54,641 nt of DNA from JAFAHZ01 sp035656415 (GTDB lineage Bacteria > Vulcanimicrobiota > Vulcanimicrobiia > Vulcanimicrobiales > Vulcanimicrobiaceae). Below, piece after piece: positions 44,033-52,107 of the stretch (its first letter is position 1; every line of letters begins with the position of its first letter). The stretch covers positions 1 through 54,641 of the forward strand of contig DASRSM010000116.1 of assembly GCA_035656415.1 (NCBI GenBank), given 5' to 3'. The notes below the pieces were generated by a model that worked only from the letters and a program-made list of their open reading frames with translations, was not told where the DNA came from and searched no databases. The position numbers were made by a program, and so were the translations under genes.

Positions 44033-44659
44033 CTACCAGAACAAAACGTTCGGCGAGTGCGGCTTCAGCCACACGATCAAATCCCACTGCGTGGGAAACT
44101 CGAAGATCGTCGTGACGATGTTCGCGTCGGGAATGCGCCCGGCTTTGACGAGGATCTGCGGAGAGGGGTGGGCCAAGTCGCCGCCGGCTTTCGTGAAATC
44201 GTCGTTCCAGATCCACATGTCGTAGGCGAGTTTCTGCGTTTGGGGATCCTTGACGACGTAATGCACGTGGCCGTTGAACTCGAACCAACGGCACGGCTGA
44301 ACGCCCCATAAACTCGGTCGCGGTTCTCCGTTGGGGCGCGGCACCGAAAAATCTGCGCCCATGAGATCGCCGTTCGCGTCGTACCAAAGCTGGCTGGGGT
44401 GTGTCGGATCGGCGTTCCACTTTTGGTCCGCATAACTGATCGCCCCGGTGTCGTCGGGTTTGGTATAGCGAACGTAGCCGGCTTTTTCGGCGTCGGCGGC
44501 GTGCGGAAACCGCGCTTGAATGTCCTTCTGGACCGATCCGACGAACGACGCTTCCGACGCCGTCAGCGGTCCTTTGCAGCTCGCTATTTCGTCGGCGCTT
44601 GCGATTCCGGCACAGGCCAAGAAGGCCGTCACGACCAGAGCGATGGTGTGCTTATTCAT
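44033..44659 (-). CDS. Secreted protein of unknown function
   Basis: The 208-residue protein has a clear signal peptide (about 1-22, ending ASA). The mature region contains ARFPHAADAEKAGYVRYTKPDDTGAISY, a WFEFNGHVHYVVKD segment with two His, and the hydrophobic end FPTQWDLIVWLKPHSPNVLFW. The HVHYV motif might bind a metal, but that is speculation. It begins 60 nt after the ligase stop on the same strand and ends 6 nt from the convergent ridA stop. No characterised family is recognised. Confidence 0.8.
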   Translation of the reverse strand: MNKHTIALVVTAFLACAGIASADEIASCKGPLTASEASFVGSVQKDIQARFPHAADAEKAGYVRYTKPDDTGAISYADQKWNADPTHPSQLWYDANGDLMGADFSVPRPNGEPRPSLWGVQPCRWFEFNGHVHYVVKDPQTQKLAYDMWIWNDDFTKAGGDLAHPSPQILVKAGRIPDANIVTTIFEFPTQWDLIVWLKPHSPNVLFW

Positions 44660-44675
44660 TGCGGCAGATCCCCCG

Positions 44676-44692
44676 CGGACCGGAACGGTCCG
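44676..44692 (-). terminator. Hairpin between ligase and secreted-protein genes
   Basis: CGGACCG (44676-44682) and CGGTCCG (44686-44692) make a perfect 7-bp stem with a 3-nt loop in the 60-nt gap. No T-tract follows on the minus strand, so termination is uncertain. Confidence 0.3.
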
Positions 44693-44719
44693 GGAATGCA
44701 GTTTGTGACCGCGTGCCGC

Positions 44720-45736
44720 CTATTTCGGCGAGAGCAGCTGCTCGATGGTGCATTGGCGCGGCGATTTGTCGGGTCGCCAGCGCAACAAGCGCGCGGCGTG
44801 ACGAAACCGGTGCCCGGTCACGTGATCGAACGACACTTCGACGACGATCTTCGGTTCGACCGGAAACCACTCGCTTTCTTCCGCGCCTTTGCGCCAGCGA
44901 CTGGGACCGCCGGGGATCGCGCGCGTAAAACTGCGTTCCGCGACGAGCGGACGCAACAGCTCGCCGGCACGTTTGCGATCGGCTGCGTTCATGCTTCCTA
45001 CGAAGCCGACGTGATCGAGCTCCTTGCCGTCGTAGAGGCCGAGCAAGAGCGAGGCAATCGTGCCGGTCTTGCCGCCGCGAAATCCGCCGATCACGCAATC
45101 GGCGGTGTACGTGCGTTTGATTTTCGACGCGGCGTCGCGACTTCCGAAGGCGTAGGACAAATCGGCTCGCTTTGCGATAACGCCGTCGAGACGCGCGACG
45201 TCGCCGGCAAGCCAGTGACGCGCGAGCTCGACGTCGTCGGTCGCCGGCGACAGCACGATCGAGGATCGCGCTTTGAGATAGCGCGACGCAAACGCCTCGA
45301 GCCGTTCGCGACGCTCCTGCAGCGATAGCTCGTATACGGTCGCGTTCTGGGCGTCGACGAGCAGATCGAAGACGGTATACGTCACCGGCGTTTCGCGAGC
45401 CAGCATGCGCACGCGGCTTTCGGCCGGATGGATGCGCTGCAGCAGCGCATCGAAGTCGAACCCGCCGTCGCTTTGAATGAAGATCTCGCCGTCGAGCACG
45501 AACTTCTGTGCCTCGAGCGCGAGCAGCGCGCCCGCGAGTTCGGGGAAGTAGCGCGTGAGCGACTGTCCCGATTTCGATTCGAGCTCGACGTCGCCGCCCT
45601 CGCGAAACGCTACGCAGCGAAAACCGTCCCATTTCGGTTCGTATTGCCAACGCTCGCCTTCGGGAAGTCGCGGCACTTGGCGCGTCTCCATCGGCTCGAT
45701 CGGCGGACGTAACGCCAAACCCTCAAACCTCGACAT
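44720..45736 (-). CDS. ATP-dependent DNA ligase (LigD ligase-domain or LigC type)
   Basis: The 338-residue ATP-dependent ligase has nucleotidyl-Lys motif I in YEPKWDGFR (Lys35), motif III FVLDGEIFI, motif IV DGVIAKR, motif V KIKRTYTADCVIGGF, and a C-terminal OB-fold with PKIVVEVSFDHVTGHRFRHAARLLRWR. It seals nicks in end-joining repair. The adjoining upstream gene encodes the LigD-type polymerase, and the two overlap by 14 bp, so this is a split LigD. No phosphoesterase domain and no Ku gene are in the window. Confidence 0.95.
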   Translation of the reverse strand: MSRFEGLALRPPIEPMETRQVPRLPEGERWQYEPKWDGFRCVAFREGGDVELESKSGQSLTRYFPELAGALLALEAQKFVLDGEIFIQSDGGFDFDALLQRIHPAESRVRMLARETPVTYTVFDLLVDAQNATVYELSLQERRERLEAFASRYLKARSSIVLSPATDDVELARHWLAGDVARLDGVIAKRADLSYAFGSRDAASKIKRTYTADCVIGGFRGGKTGTIASLLLGLYDGKELDHVGFVGSMNAADRKRAGELLRPLVAERSFTRAIPGGPSRWRKGAEESEWFPVEPKIVVEVSFDHVTGHRFRHAARLLRWRPDKSPRQCTIEQLLSPK

Positions 45737-46682
45737 CGTTCACCCCGAGCTTGCGAGCCAGCGCAATCACATCGAAACGCCCGGGCTTCTGCTCGAGCCG
45801 CGCCCACAGATCGCCGACGCGTTCGATACGCTCCGGAACGTTCGCCATCGTAAAATCCGCCGGCGCGCAGCCCGCTTCGACTTCCTTCCATTCCAGCGGA
45901 GTCGACACCATCGCTTCCTCGTTGGGACGCACGGAGTAGATCGACGCGAGCGTGCGGCCGAACGAGTTTTGATTGTAGTCGAGCAAAACGCGGCCGCGTG
46001 GCCGTTTTGCGACCCGATATTCGACGATGAGCAAATCGTCGTGCGCTTTGGCGATCGCGTGGGAAAGCGCCTTGGCGACGGCCCAGACGCCGTGCTGCGT
46101 CGGACCGCGTTTGATCGCGACGTAGACGTGCATGCCTTTGCTGCCGGTGGTCTTCACGTACGGCGTCATGCCCAGCGACGCGAACACGTCTCGCACGACG
46201 AGCGCCGCCTCGCGAACCGCTTCGAAGGGCGCGTCGAACGGATCGAGATCGATGTGCAGGTAGTCGGGGTGGTTGTAGTCGGCGCACGGCGCGTACCACG
46301 GGTTGAGATCGATGCACCCGAGGTTGATCACCCAGAGCAGCGCTGCCTCGTCGTCGATGATCGGGAAGTTGATCACGTTACCCGAGCCGTGCTCGATCGC
46401 GCACGTTTTGATCCACTCCGGGCGCGGCGACGGCGCGCGCTTCATGAAAAAGAAATCGCCGGTTGCGCCGTTCGGATAGCGTTTCATCACCATTGCCTTG
46501 CCGCGGACGTGCGGCAACAGCGCCGGAGCGACGCGCAGGTAATAGCGCAGCAGATCGCCCTTGGTCAGCCCCAGCTTCGGGAAAAAGATTTTGTTGAGGT
46601 TCGTCAGTCCGACGTCGCGTCCGCCGGCTCGAACGGTTGCGTCGTTCGGACCGCTCGGAACGATCGAGGCGTCGTTCGCCAG
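45723..46682 (-). CDS. LigD-type primase-polymerase (PolDom) protein, non-standard start
   Basis: The protein is an AEP-superfamily end-joining polymerase with VGLTNLNKIFFPKLGLTKGDLLRYY at the N terminus, the catalytic DLDPFDAPFEAVREAA (metal Asp pair), KTTGSKGMHVYVAI and a third Asp in VLLDYNQNSFGRTL. The start is unclear. No ATG or GTG lies in frame before the conserved domain. The nearest candidates are CTG at 46682, 1 nt after the egtD stop, and TTG at 46835, deep inside egtD. CTG is given because it leaves no overlap and allows coupling. It overlaps the ligase gene by 14 bp. Confidence 0.85.
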   Translation of the reverse strand: MANDASIVPSGPNDATVRAGGRDVGLTNLNKIFFPKLGLTKGDLLRYYLRVAPALLPHVRGKAMVMKRYPNGATGDFFFMKRAPSPRPEWIKTCAIEHGSGNVINFPIIDDEAALLWVINLGCIDLNPWYAPCADYNHPDYLHIDLDPFDAPFEAVREAALVVRDVFASLGMTPYVKTTGSKGMHVYVAIKRGPTQHGVWAVAKALSHAIAKAHDDLLIVEYRVAKRPRGRVLLDYNQNSFGRTLASIYSVRPNEEAMVSTPLEWKEVEAGCAPADFTMANVPERIERVGDLWARLEQKPGRFDVIALARKLGVNDVEV

Positions 46683-46683
46683 T

Positions 46684-47685
46684 CTAGACTCGGACCAAAA
46701 GATTGACGCTAAATCTGCGCGCGCGGTCCGTCCACGACGTCGTCGCTTTAAAACCGGCGGCTTCCGCGATGTTTGCGATGTCGGTCCGCCCGAACTTATA
46801 CGCGGACTCGGTGTGAATCGGCTCGCCGGCGGCAAACTCGACGTCGAGCTTCATCGCCTCGATGCGGACCTTCGCCGCGTCCCGCGCGACCAAGTTGGCC
46901 TTGATGGCGCCGCACGCTTCGTCGTAGTGTGCGCGGTAGTCGAAGTTCCTCACGTCGAAGTTCGCACCGAGCTCGCGGTTCATGCGCGCGAGCAAGTTCC
47001 GGTTGAACGCGGCGGTAACGCCAGCAGGATCGTCGTAGGCCAGTTCCAGGACCTTGGGATCTTTCTTGAGATCCATGCCGATCAGTACGCCGTCACCCGG
47101 GCGCAGCGCGTCGCGCAGCAGCGAAAGGATTGCGGCGGCTCGATCGGGTTCGTAGTTGCCGATGTTGGATCCCATGAACATCGCGAGAACGCGACGGTCG
47201 AAACGCATCGCGCGCGATGCCAGAACGTCGAAATAGTCGCCCGCGTACGCGCGTACGGATAACCCGGGATACGCATCGACCAGCGCCATCGACGACGCGC
47301 GCAGCGCTTCGGTCGAGATGTCGATCGGGCTGTAACGCATTCGGCCTTGGACGCGCAGCGCTTCACCGATGAGCAGCCGCGTTTTGACGGCGCTGCCGCT
47401 TCCGAGCTCGAGAAAATCGATCGGAGCGTCGAGCACGCGCACCATCTGCCAACCCCACTCGCGTAAGATCTCCGTTTCGGCGCGCGTGAGATAGTACTCG
47501 GGCAACACCGTAATGGCATCGAAGAGCGCCGAGCCGACTTCGTCGTAGAGATATTTCGACGAGAGCCGCTTGGGCGAAGCCGTTAGGCCCGCAGCGACGT
47601 CTTGAGCGAACGTCGGAGCGCCCTTCGTTTGAGGCACTTCGATTAGGTCGAAGCGGTCTGAGACCGCGGTGATGGGGCCGCGCAT
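46684..47685 (-). CDS. egtD: L-histidine N-alpha-methyltransferase EgtD (ergothioneine biosynthesis)
   Basis: The 333-residue SAM-dependent methyltransferase has the EgtD signatures SSKYLYDEVGSALFDAITVLPEYYLTRAE near residue 42, the SAM loop FLELGSGSAVKTRLLI, YSPIDIS, MFMGSNIGNYEP, DGVLIGMDLKKDPKVLE and the C-terminal IHTESAYKF. EgtD trimethylates histidine to hercynine, the first step to the antioxidant ergothioneine. EgtB and EgtE partners are not in the window. It lies upstream of the split LigD genes on the same strand, with only one base before the possible CTG start. Confidence 0.93.
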   Translation of the reverse strand: MRGPITAVSDRFDLIEVPQTKGAPTFAQDVAAGLTASPKRLSSKYLYDEVGSALFDAITVLPEYYLTRAETEILREWGWQMVRVLDAPIDFLELGSGSAVKTRLLIGEALRVQGRMRYSPIDISTEALRASSMALVDAYPGLSVRAYAGDYFDVLASRAMRFDRRVLAMFMGSNIGNYEPDRAAAILSLLRDALRPGDGVLIGMDLKKDPKVLELAYDDPAGVTAAFNRNLLARMNRELGANFDVRNFDYRAHYDEACGAIKANLVARDAAKVRIEAMKLDVEFAAGEPIHTESAYKFGRTDIANIAEAAGFKATTSWTDRARRFSVNLLVRV

Positions 47686-47729
47686 AGTCCTCTTCCTAAT
47701 ACCCCAATCCCCGGCGAGGTTTCAAGCCC

Positions 47730-49148
47730 CTACGGAATTATTGGGGCCCCCGAAAGGTCGCGCAAGCGCGAATTTCTGAAGCCGTAGGCCAGATAGACAA
47801 CCAGGCCGATCAGGAACCAGACTGCGTACCGGACCCAGGTCCCGACCTGCAGCTGGGTGATCAGAAAGAAGCACGCCAGCGCTCCCGCCACCGCGAAAAA
47901 CGGGAGCAGCGGAGCCCTAAACGGGCGCGCGGCGTTCGGATGAATCACCCGAAGTGCCAGTACTCCGGCACAAACGATCGCAAACGCGACGAGCGTGCCG
48001 ATATTCGTTAACGCCAATAAATCGGGCAACGGAAAAACGGCGGCGAGCAGCGTCACCAAGACGCCCGTAACGAACGTCATGCGCGCCGGCGTCCGAAGGA
48101 GCGGATGAATCGCCGCCACCGACGGCGGAAGCATGCGGTCGCGAGCCATCACGTAGAAGATTCGCACTTGCCCCAATAACGACGTAATTGCGACGGTCGA
48201 GTTTCCCGCGATGCCGCCGATCGCAACGATCCAATAGATCGCTTGATTTTTGTTTACGTTCGACAGAGCGTCGAGCATCGCGGCGCCTTCGGAGAGTTTC
48301 GCGAACGGCATCGCGCCGACCGTGCAAAACGTCAGCGCGACGTAGAGAAATCCGCCAACGATCAGCGCGAGGATGATCCCGATGGGAACGTCGCGCTCGG
48401 GGCGCTTCGCCTCTTCCGACGCTACGGTAACCGTGTCGAACCCAATGTAGGCGAAGAACACCAGCGCGGTGCTCATGAAGATGCCGTGCACGCCGAACGG
48501 CGCTATCGGGTGCAAGTTAGCCGGCGAAACCGCCGGGGCGACGACCGCGATGAAGACGAGCATCGAAACGATCTGCACGACGACGAGCGCGCCGTTGACG
48601 CCGGCGGATTCGCGAATGCCGATTGCGACCAGCGCGGTGATCAGCAGCGTCACGATCGCCGCCGGGACGTCGAACTGCCAGTGGCCGCCCGCACCGAGAT
48701 TCGCGCTTTGCGCCCACGCCGGAAACGTTATGCCGATACTCGCGACCAGATGTTGAAAGTAATCCGAGAGCGACGATGCCGTCGGCGCGACCGAAACGCC
48801 GTATTCCAAGATGAGATCCCATCCGATGATCCAGGCGACCAGCTCGCCCAGGGTGGCGTACGCGTACGTATACGCGCTGCCCGCGACGGGAACCATCGCC
48901 GCAAACTCGGCGTAGCAGAGTGCGACGCAGACGCTGACCAGCCCCGAAAGAACGTAGGCAAAAATAACGCCGGGCCCGGCGAGGTGCGCGCCGCTTCCGA
49001 TCGTCGGAAAGATGCCGCCGAGCATCGTTCCCAATCCGATCGCGGTAAGCGCGGGCCAGCCCAGCGCGCGGCGCAGCGTCGGTCCTTCGCGCTCCGGCGT
49101 CGTCCACGCGAGGGGCTGACGCGCGAAAAACTGACGGTACCAGCTCAA
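47730..49148 (-). CDS. APC-superfamily amino acid permease (CAT-like)
   Basis: The 472-residue permease has about 12-14 helices and the cationic-amino-acid-transporter-like pattern LGWPALTAIGLGTMLGGIFPTIGSGAHLAGPGVIFAYVLSGLVSVCVALCYAEFAAMVPVAGSAYTYAYATLGEL, later VFFAYIGFDTVTVASEEAKRPERDVPIGI. The substrate is unknown. The start is most likely TTG at 49148, 4 nt after the lipoprotein stop, giving MSWYRQFFARQPL. The frame is open further upstream but overlaps the lipoprotein gene. Confidence 0.92.
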   Translation of the reverse strand: MSWYRQFFARQPLAWTTPEREGPTLRRALGWPALTAIGLGTMLGGIFPTIGSGAHLAGPGVIFAYVLSGLVSVCVALCYAEFAAMVPVAGSAYTYAYATLGELVAWIIGWDLILEYGVSVAPTASSLSDYFQHLVASIGITFPAWAQSANLGAGGHWQFDVPAAIVTLLITALVAIGIRESAGVNGALVVVQIVSMLVFIAVVAPAVSPANLHPIAPFGVHGIFMSTALVFFAYIGFDTVTVASEEAKRPERDVPIGIILALIVGGFLYVALTFCTVGAMPFAKLSEGAAMLDALSNVNKNQAIYWIVAIGGIAGNSTVAITSLLGQVRIFYVMARDRMLPPSVAAIHPLLRTPARMTFVTGVLVTLLAAVFPLPDLLALTNIGTLVAFAIVCAGVLALRVIHPNAARPFRAPLLPFFAVAGALACFFLITQLQVGTWVRYAVWFLIGLVVYLAYGFRNSRLRDLSGAPIIP

Positions 49149-49152
49149 CGGT

Positions 49153-49635
49153 TTATTTTTTGACGCAGAGTTCGCGCAACGCGCTCTCGGCCTGGGCATT
49201 GGGATGGCCGTCCAACGGATAGACGTACATCGCAAAGTACGTAGCGCTGCCGGCGTTCGCGATCGTCATCTCGAGACTGTGCGGTTTGCTCGGCTGATTG
49301 CCGGTCGACGATTCCGCACTGCCTTTGAAAAACATGGCAGGTTCGTTGCCGCAAATCGTGATCTGATGCTCCTGGCTAAACTTCACGTCCTTGAGTTTGC
49401 CATTCTCGAGGATTTGTTCGCGATCGATCTGCTTGGGCGAACGAAAAAGCATGAGCACTTCTTCGGACTTCTCGGACGGCGTCCAAAACTGCATGAAGCC
49501 CATGATGCCCGGCGAGGAGTGCCAAGCCGTGGGAGCGGTGAACGTCAAGTCGTCGGCGGGGCTGCTCGTCAGACCGCAGCCGGAAAGCACGGCGCAAGCG
49601 ACGCCGGCAAAAACGAGCGCAACGGTGCCTTTCAT
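49153..49635 (-). CDS. Lipoprotein of unknown function
   Basis: The 160-residue lipoprotein has lipobox LSGC (Cys20) and a mature domain with DDLTFTAPTAWHSSPGIMGFMQFWTP..EEVLMLFRSPK and HSLEMTIANAGSATYFAMYVYPLDGHPNAQAESALRELC. The layout resembles PsbP/MOG1-like small domains (tentative). It overlaps the upstream transglycosylase gene by ATGA and is followed 4 nt later by the permease gene, so all three are one transcript. Confidence 0.85.
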   Translation of the reverse strand: MKGTVALVFAGVACAVLSGCGLTSSPADDLTFTAPTAWHSSPGIMGFMQFWTPSEKSEEVLMLFRSPKQIDREQILENGKLKDVKFSQEHQITICGNEPAMFFKGSAESSTGNQPSKPHSLEMTIANAGSATYFAMYVYPLDGHPNAQAESALRELCVKK

Positions 49636-50342
49636 TGGGCCGTCGTTCGTCCAACGGCGAGGGTTGTCTTGCCCGGCGTCTCGTAGGCCACGATGCGCGC
49701 CCAGCGATCGAAGATCAAATCGATGTATTCGCGCGTTTCGCGATATGGCGGAACGCCGCCGTACCGTTGCACGGCCGTCGGCCCCGCGTTGTACGCCGCT
49801 AACGCCGTCGCATAGGCATCGTCGTACTCGCCGGTATACGCAATAACGTAACCGCCCAGCAGTTCCGCCGCGCCGCCGATCGCTTCGAACGGATCGTGCG
49901 GATCGATGCCGACGTCGGCCGCCGTCTCGGGCATGAACTGCGCGATGCCGATCGCTCCGGCCGGCGAAAGCGCCTCGACGTCGTAGGCGGACTCTTGCAG
50001 CAACGTTGCGGCTAAGAACTCGGGCGGCAGACCGTGCTTGCGCGCGGCGTTCGCGGTCGCATCGGCTAAGAGCAAGGCCTCGGCGGCGACGAGGCGTGGA
50101 TTGGTGTGCAGGACCGCACGTGCGATCGCAAGCTCGGGTTGCGATACCGGCGCACCGTCGCGCAAGAGGACCGCGCCTTTGAGTGCGTCGACGTCAGAGG
50201 GCGATGGCCAGCTTAAAGCGATATTAAGGGCGCGCGACAGTTGTGCTGGCGTAATGAAGCGCTCGCGTGTATGGTTGGGAGGAGCACTACATGTAGTGAG
50301 TGCCAGGACTACAGCTACACAACGAGTTGTAAGGGGAATCAT
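49632..50342 (-). CDS. Lytic transglycosylase (SLT domain) lipoprotein
   Basis: The 236-residue protein has a lipobox-like LTTC (Cys18) and a C-terminal SLT domain (about 100-225) with the catalytic Glu in LLQESAYDVEALSPAGAIGIAQFMPETA (Glu117), GGAAELLGGYV and ALAAYNAGPTAVQRYGG. It cleaves murein to anhydro-muropeptides at the inner face of the outer membrane. The ATG at 50342 is chosen for the lipobox signal. Its start is only 6 nt from the divergent hydroxylase-like gene, and no ribosome site precedes it. Confidence 0.92.
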   Translation of the reverse strand: MIPLTTRCVAVVLALTTCSAPPNHTRERFITPAQLSRALNIALSWPSPSDVDALKGAVLLRDGAPVSQPELAIARAVLHTNPRLVAAEALLLADATANAARKHGLPPEFLAATLLQESAYDVEALSPAGAIGIAQFMPETAADVGIDPHDPFEAIGGAAELLGGYVIAYTGEYDDAYATALAAYNAGPTAVQRYGGVPPYRETREYIDLIFDRWARIVAYETPGKTTLAVGRTTAQ

Positions 50343-50348
50343 AGAACC

Positions 50349-50882
50349 ATGTTCGTTGCTATCGCCGCCACCATCGTTACCTTGGTCGTTGGCGACTTCG
50401 CGTCGACGTTCTTCTATCACGTTCCGCAACACGTTTGGTTCACGTTACACCTGCGCACCCACCACGACCGCCGCCGGTCGTATTGGGATCACGCGGTCAT
50501 CTCGCGCGATCCGGCGGTGTTGCTCGACGGCTTCCTCGGCGCCGTCCCGTACCTCATCGTTGCAGCGCTGTTATGGCGCATATCGTGGCCCGGAGCGCTT
50601 TTGGGATTGGCTCTCGGCCAACTCCACGTCTGGTGGCGCCATACGACCGATTTGGGATGGCGCACCCCGGCCTGGCTGCGGGCGATCCTGAGGGGTCTGT
50701 CCGTCGTCCTTCCCGAGGACCACGACGGGCATCACCGAAACCCCGATATCGAGTTTGGCGACATCTTCCGCTTTTACGACGCCCCCGCGAGGGCGCTTTT
50801 GGCCAAGCTAGCCCCGACCAGCCGGCGCACGAGGAACGCGGCGGGACGCCGCCCGACCAGGAGGGCGCCCGCGCAAGCCTAA
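50349..50882 (+). CDS. Small membrane-bound His-box hydroxylase/desaturase-like protein
   Basis: The 177-residue protein has an N-terminal helix (about 3-20), His clusters HVPQHVWFTLHLRTHHD (24-40), LHVWWRHTTDLGW (92-104) and EDHDGHHRNP (123-132), and a central hydrophobic helix pair. Three His boxes are the hallmark of membrane di-iron fatty-acid hydroxylases and desaturases; the length is short for that superfamily. It is followed 11 nt later by an MGDG-synthase-like gene on the same strand, so it may modify the same lipid. It starts 6 nt from the divergent transglycosylase start. The last 20 residues are Arg-rich. Confidence 0.75.
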   Translation: MFVAIAATIVTLVVGDFASTFFYHVPQHVWFTLHLRTHHDRRRSYWDHAVISRDPAVLLDGFLGAVPYLIVAALLWRISWPGALLGLALGQLHVWWRHTTDLGWRTPAWLRAILRGLSVVLPEDHDGHHRNPDIEFGDIFRFYDAPARALLAKLAPTSRRTRNAAGRRPTRRAPAQA

Positions 50883-50893
50883 CGGGAGAGCCA

Positions 50894-52090
50894 ATGACCA
50901 AACGGGCACTCTTTCTCATTTCGGATACGGGTGGCGGCCACCGCAGTGCTGCCAACGCCATTACCGCCGCCCTCGACGAGATCGACAGCCCGAACGCCTT
51001 CGAACACCGGATCGAAGACGTCGCCGCTCATTGCGCGTTTCCGTTGACCCAGCTCGGGCTGGGTTACAGTATGGCCCTGCGTTACGCTCCGCCCGTCTAC
51101 GGCGCGCTGTACTACGCCACCAACGGCCGGCGCCGGTATAAGGCCCTGATCCGCTTTTGCGAGCCCCTCTACCGCGAGAGACTGCGCGATCTTTTCATCA
51201 GCTACCAGCCCGACGTGATCATCTCGGTGCATCCGCTGCTCAATCACGCGGCGCTGCGCGCACGCGCCGACGCGCACATGCAGCACGTTCCGGTCATCAC
51301 CGTGATCACCGATCTCGGGAAAGTGCACGAGTCGTGGCTAGTTGCCGAGGCCGACGCCGTCGTCGTGCCGGCCCGCGAGGTTTATTCGCGCGCGCTTTCT
51401 CGCGGCGTTTCGCCCGCGCGGCTGCGTTTGCTCGGCCATCCGATTCATCCGAAGTTCGACGACGTCACCGGCTCGAAGCAAGAGCTGCGCGCCGCCTTGG
51501 GATTACCGCAAGACGGCCTGGTCGTGATGCTCATGGCCGGCGGTGAAGGCGGCGGAAAGCTGCTCTCGACGACGCTCGCGCTCGCACGCGCGCGTTTGCC
51601 GATTCACATGGTGGTCGTGTGCGGTCGCAACGAGCACTTACAACAGAAGCTCACCGAGATGGGCCGTTCGCTGCCGACGCCGATGACGGTGCTCGGCTTC
51701 ACCGACAAAGTTCCGGAGTATTTCCGTACCGTCGATCTGCTCGTTACGAAAGCCGGGCCCGGAGCCCTAGCCGAAGCGAACGCGGCGCAGCTGCCCGTCG
51801 TCGTGTACGATTACATTCCCGGCCAAGAGCGCGGTAACGTCGACTTCGTACGCAACAATGGCTTAGGCCTGGTCGCGCTTCACGGCGCCGGCGAAGTCGT
51901 CAACGCGGTGCGCACGTTGATCCGCACGCCCGAGCGGCTCGAAACGATTCGGGAAAATCAAGAGAGCGTTGCGCCGCGCCGCAGCTCGCGCCGCATCGCC
52001 GCGCTCATCGCGCAGCTCTGCAATACCGGCACGATTCCGGCGCAAGACGACATGCCCGCCGGCCCCTTACGTCAAGCCGCCGGAGTTTAG
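50894..52090 (+). CDS. MGDG-synthase-like glycosyltransferase (GT28/MurG superfamily)
   Basis: The 398-residue GT-B enzyme has the MGDG_synth N-terminal motif LFLISDTGGGHRSAANAITAAL, acceptor-side YQPDVIISVHPLLNHAALRA, and the C-terminal UDP-sugar half with LMAGGEGGGKLL, LGFTDKVPEYFRTVDLLVTKAGPGALAEANAAQLPVVVYDYIPGQERGN. It probably transfers a hexose to diacylglycerol or a related lipid at the membrane. The ATG at 50894 has GGGAGAG 4 nt upstream; the frame upstream of it is a shadow of the hydroxylase-like gene. It probably shares a transcript with that gene. Confidence 0.93.
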   Translation: MTKRALFLISDTGGGHRSAANAITAALDEIDSPNAFEHRIEDVAAHCAFPLTQLGLGYSMALRYAPPVYGALYYATNGRRRYKALIRFCEPLYRERLRDLFISYQPDVIISVHPLLNHAALRARADAHMQHVPVITVITDLGKVHESWLVAEADAVVVPAREVYSRALSRGVSPARLRLLGHPIHPKFDDVTGSKQELRAALGLPQDGLVVMLMAGGEGGGKLLSTTLALARARLPIHMVVVCGRNEHLQQKLTEMGRSLPTPMTVLGFTDKVPEYFRTVDLLVTKAGPGALAEANAAQLPVVVYDYIPGQERGNVDFVRNNGLGLVALHGAGEVVNAVRTLIRTPERLETIRENQESVAPRRSSRRIAALIAQLCNTGTIPAQDDMPAGPLRQAAGV

Positions 52091-52107
52091 TTCGAGGACT
52101 CACAGTA

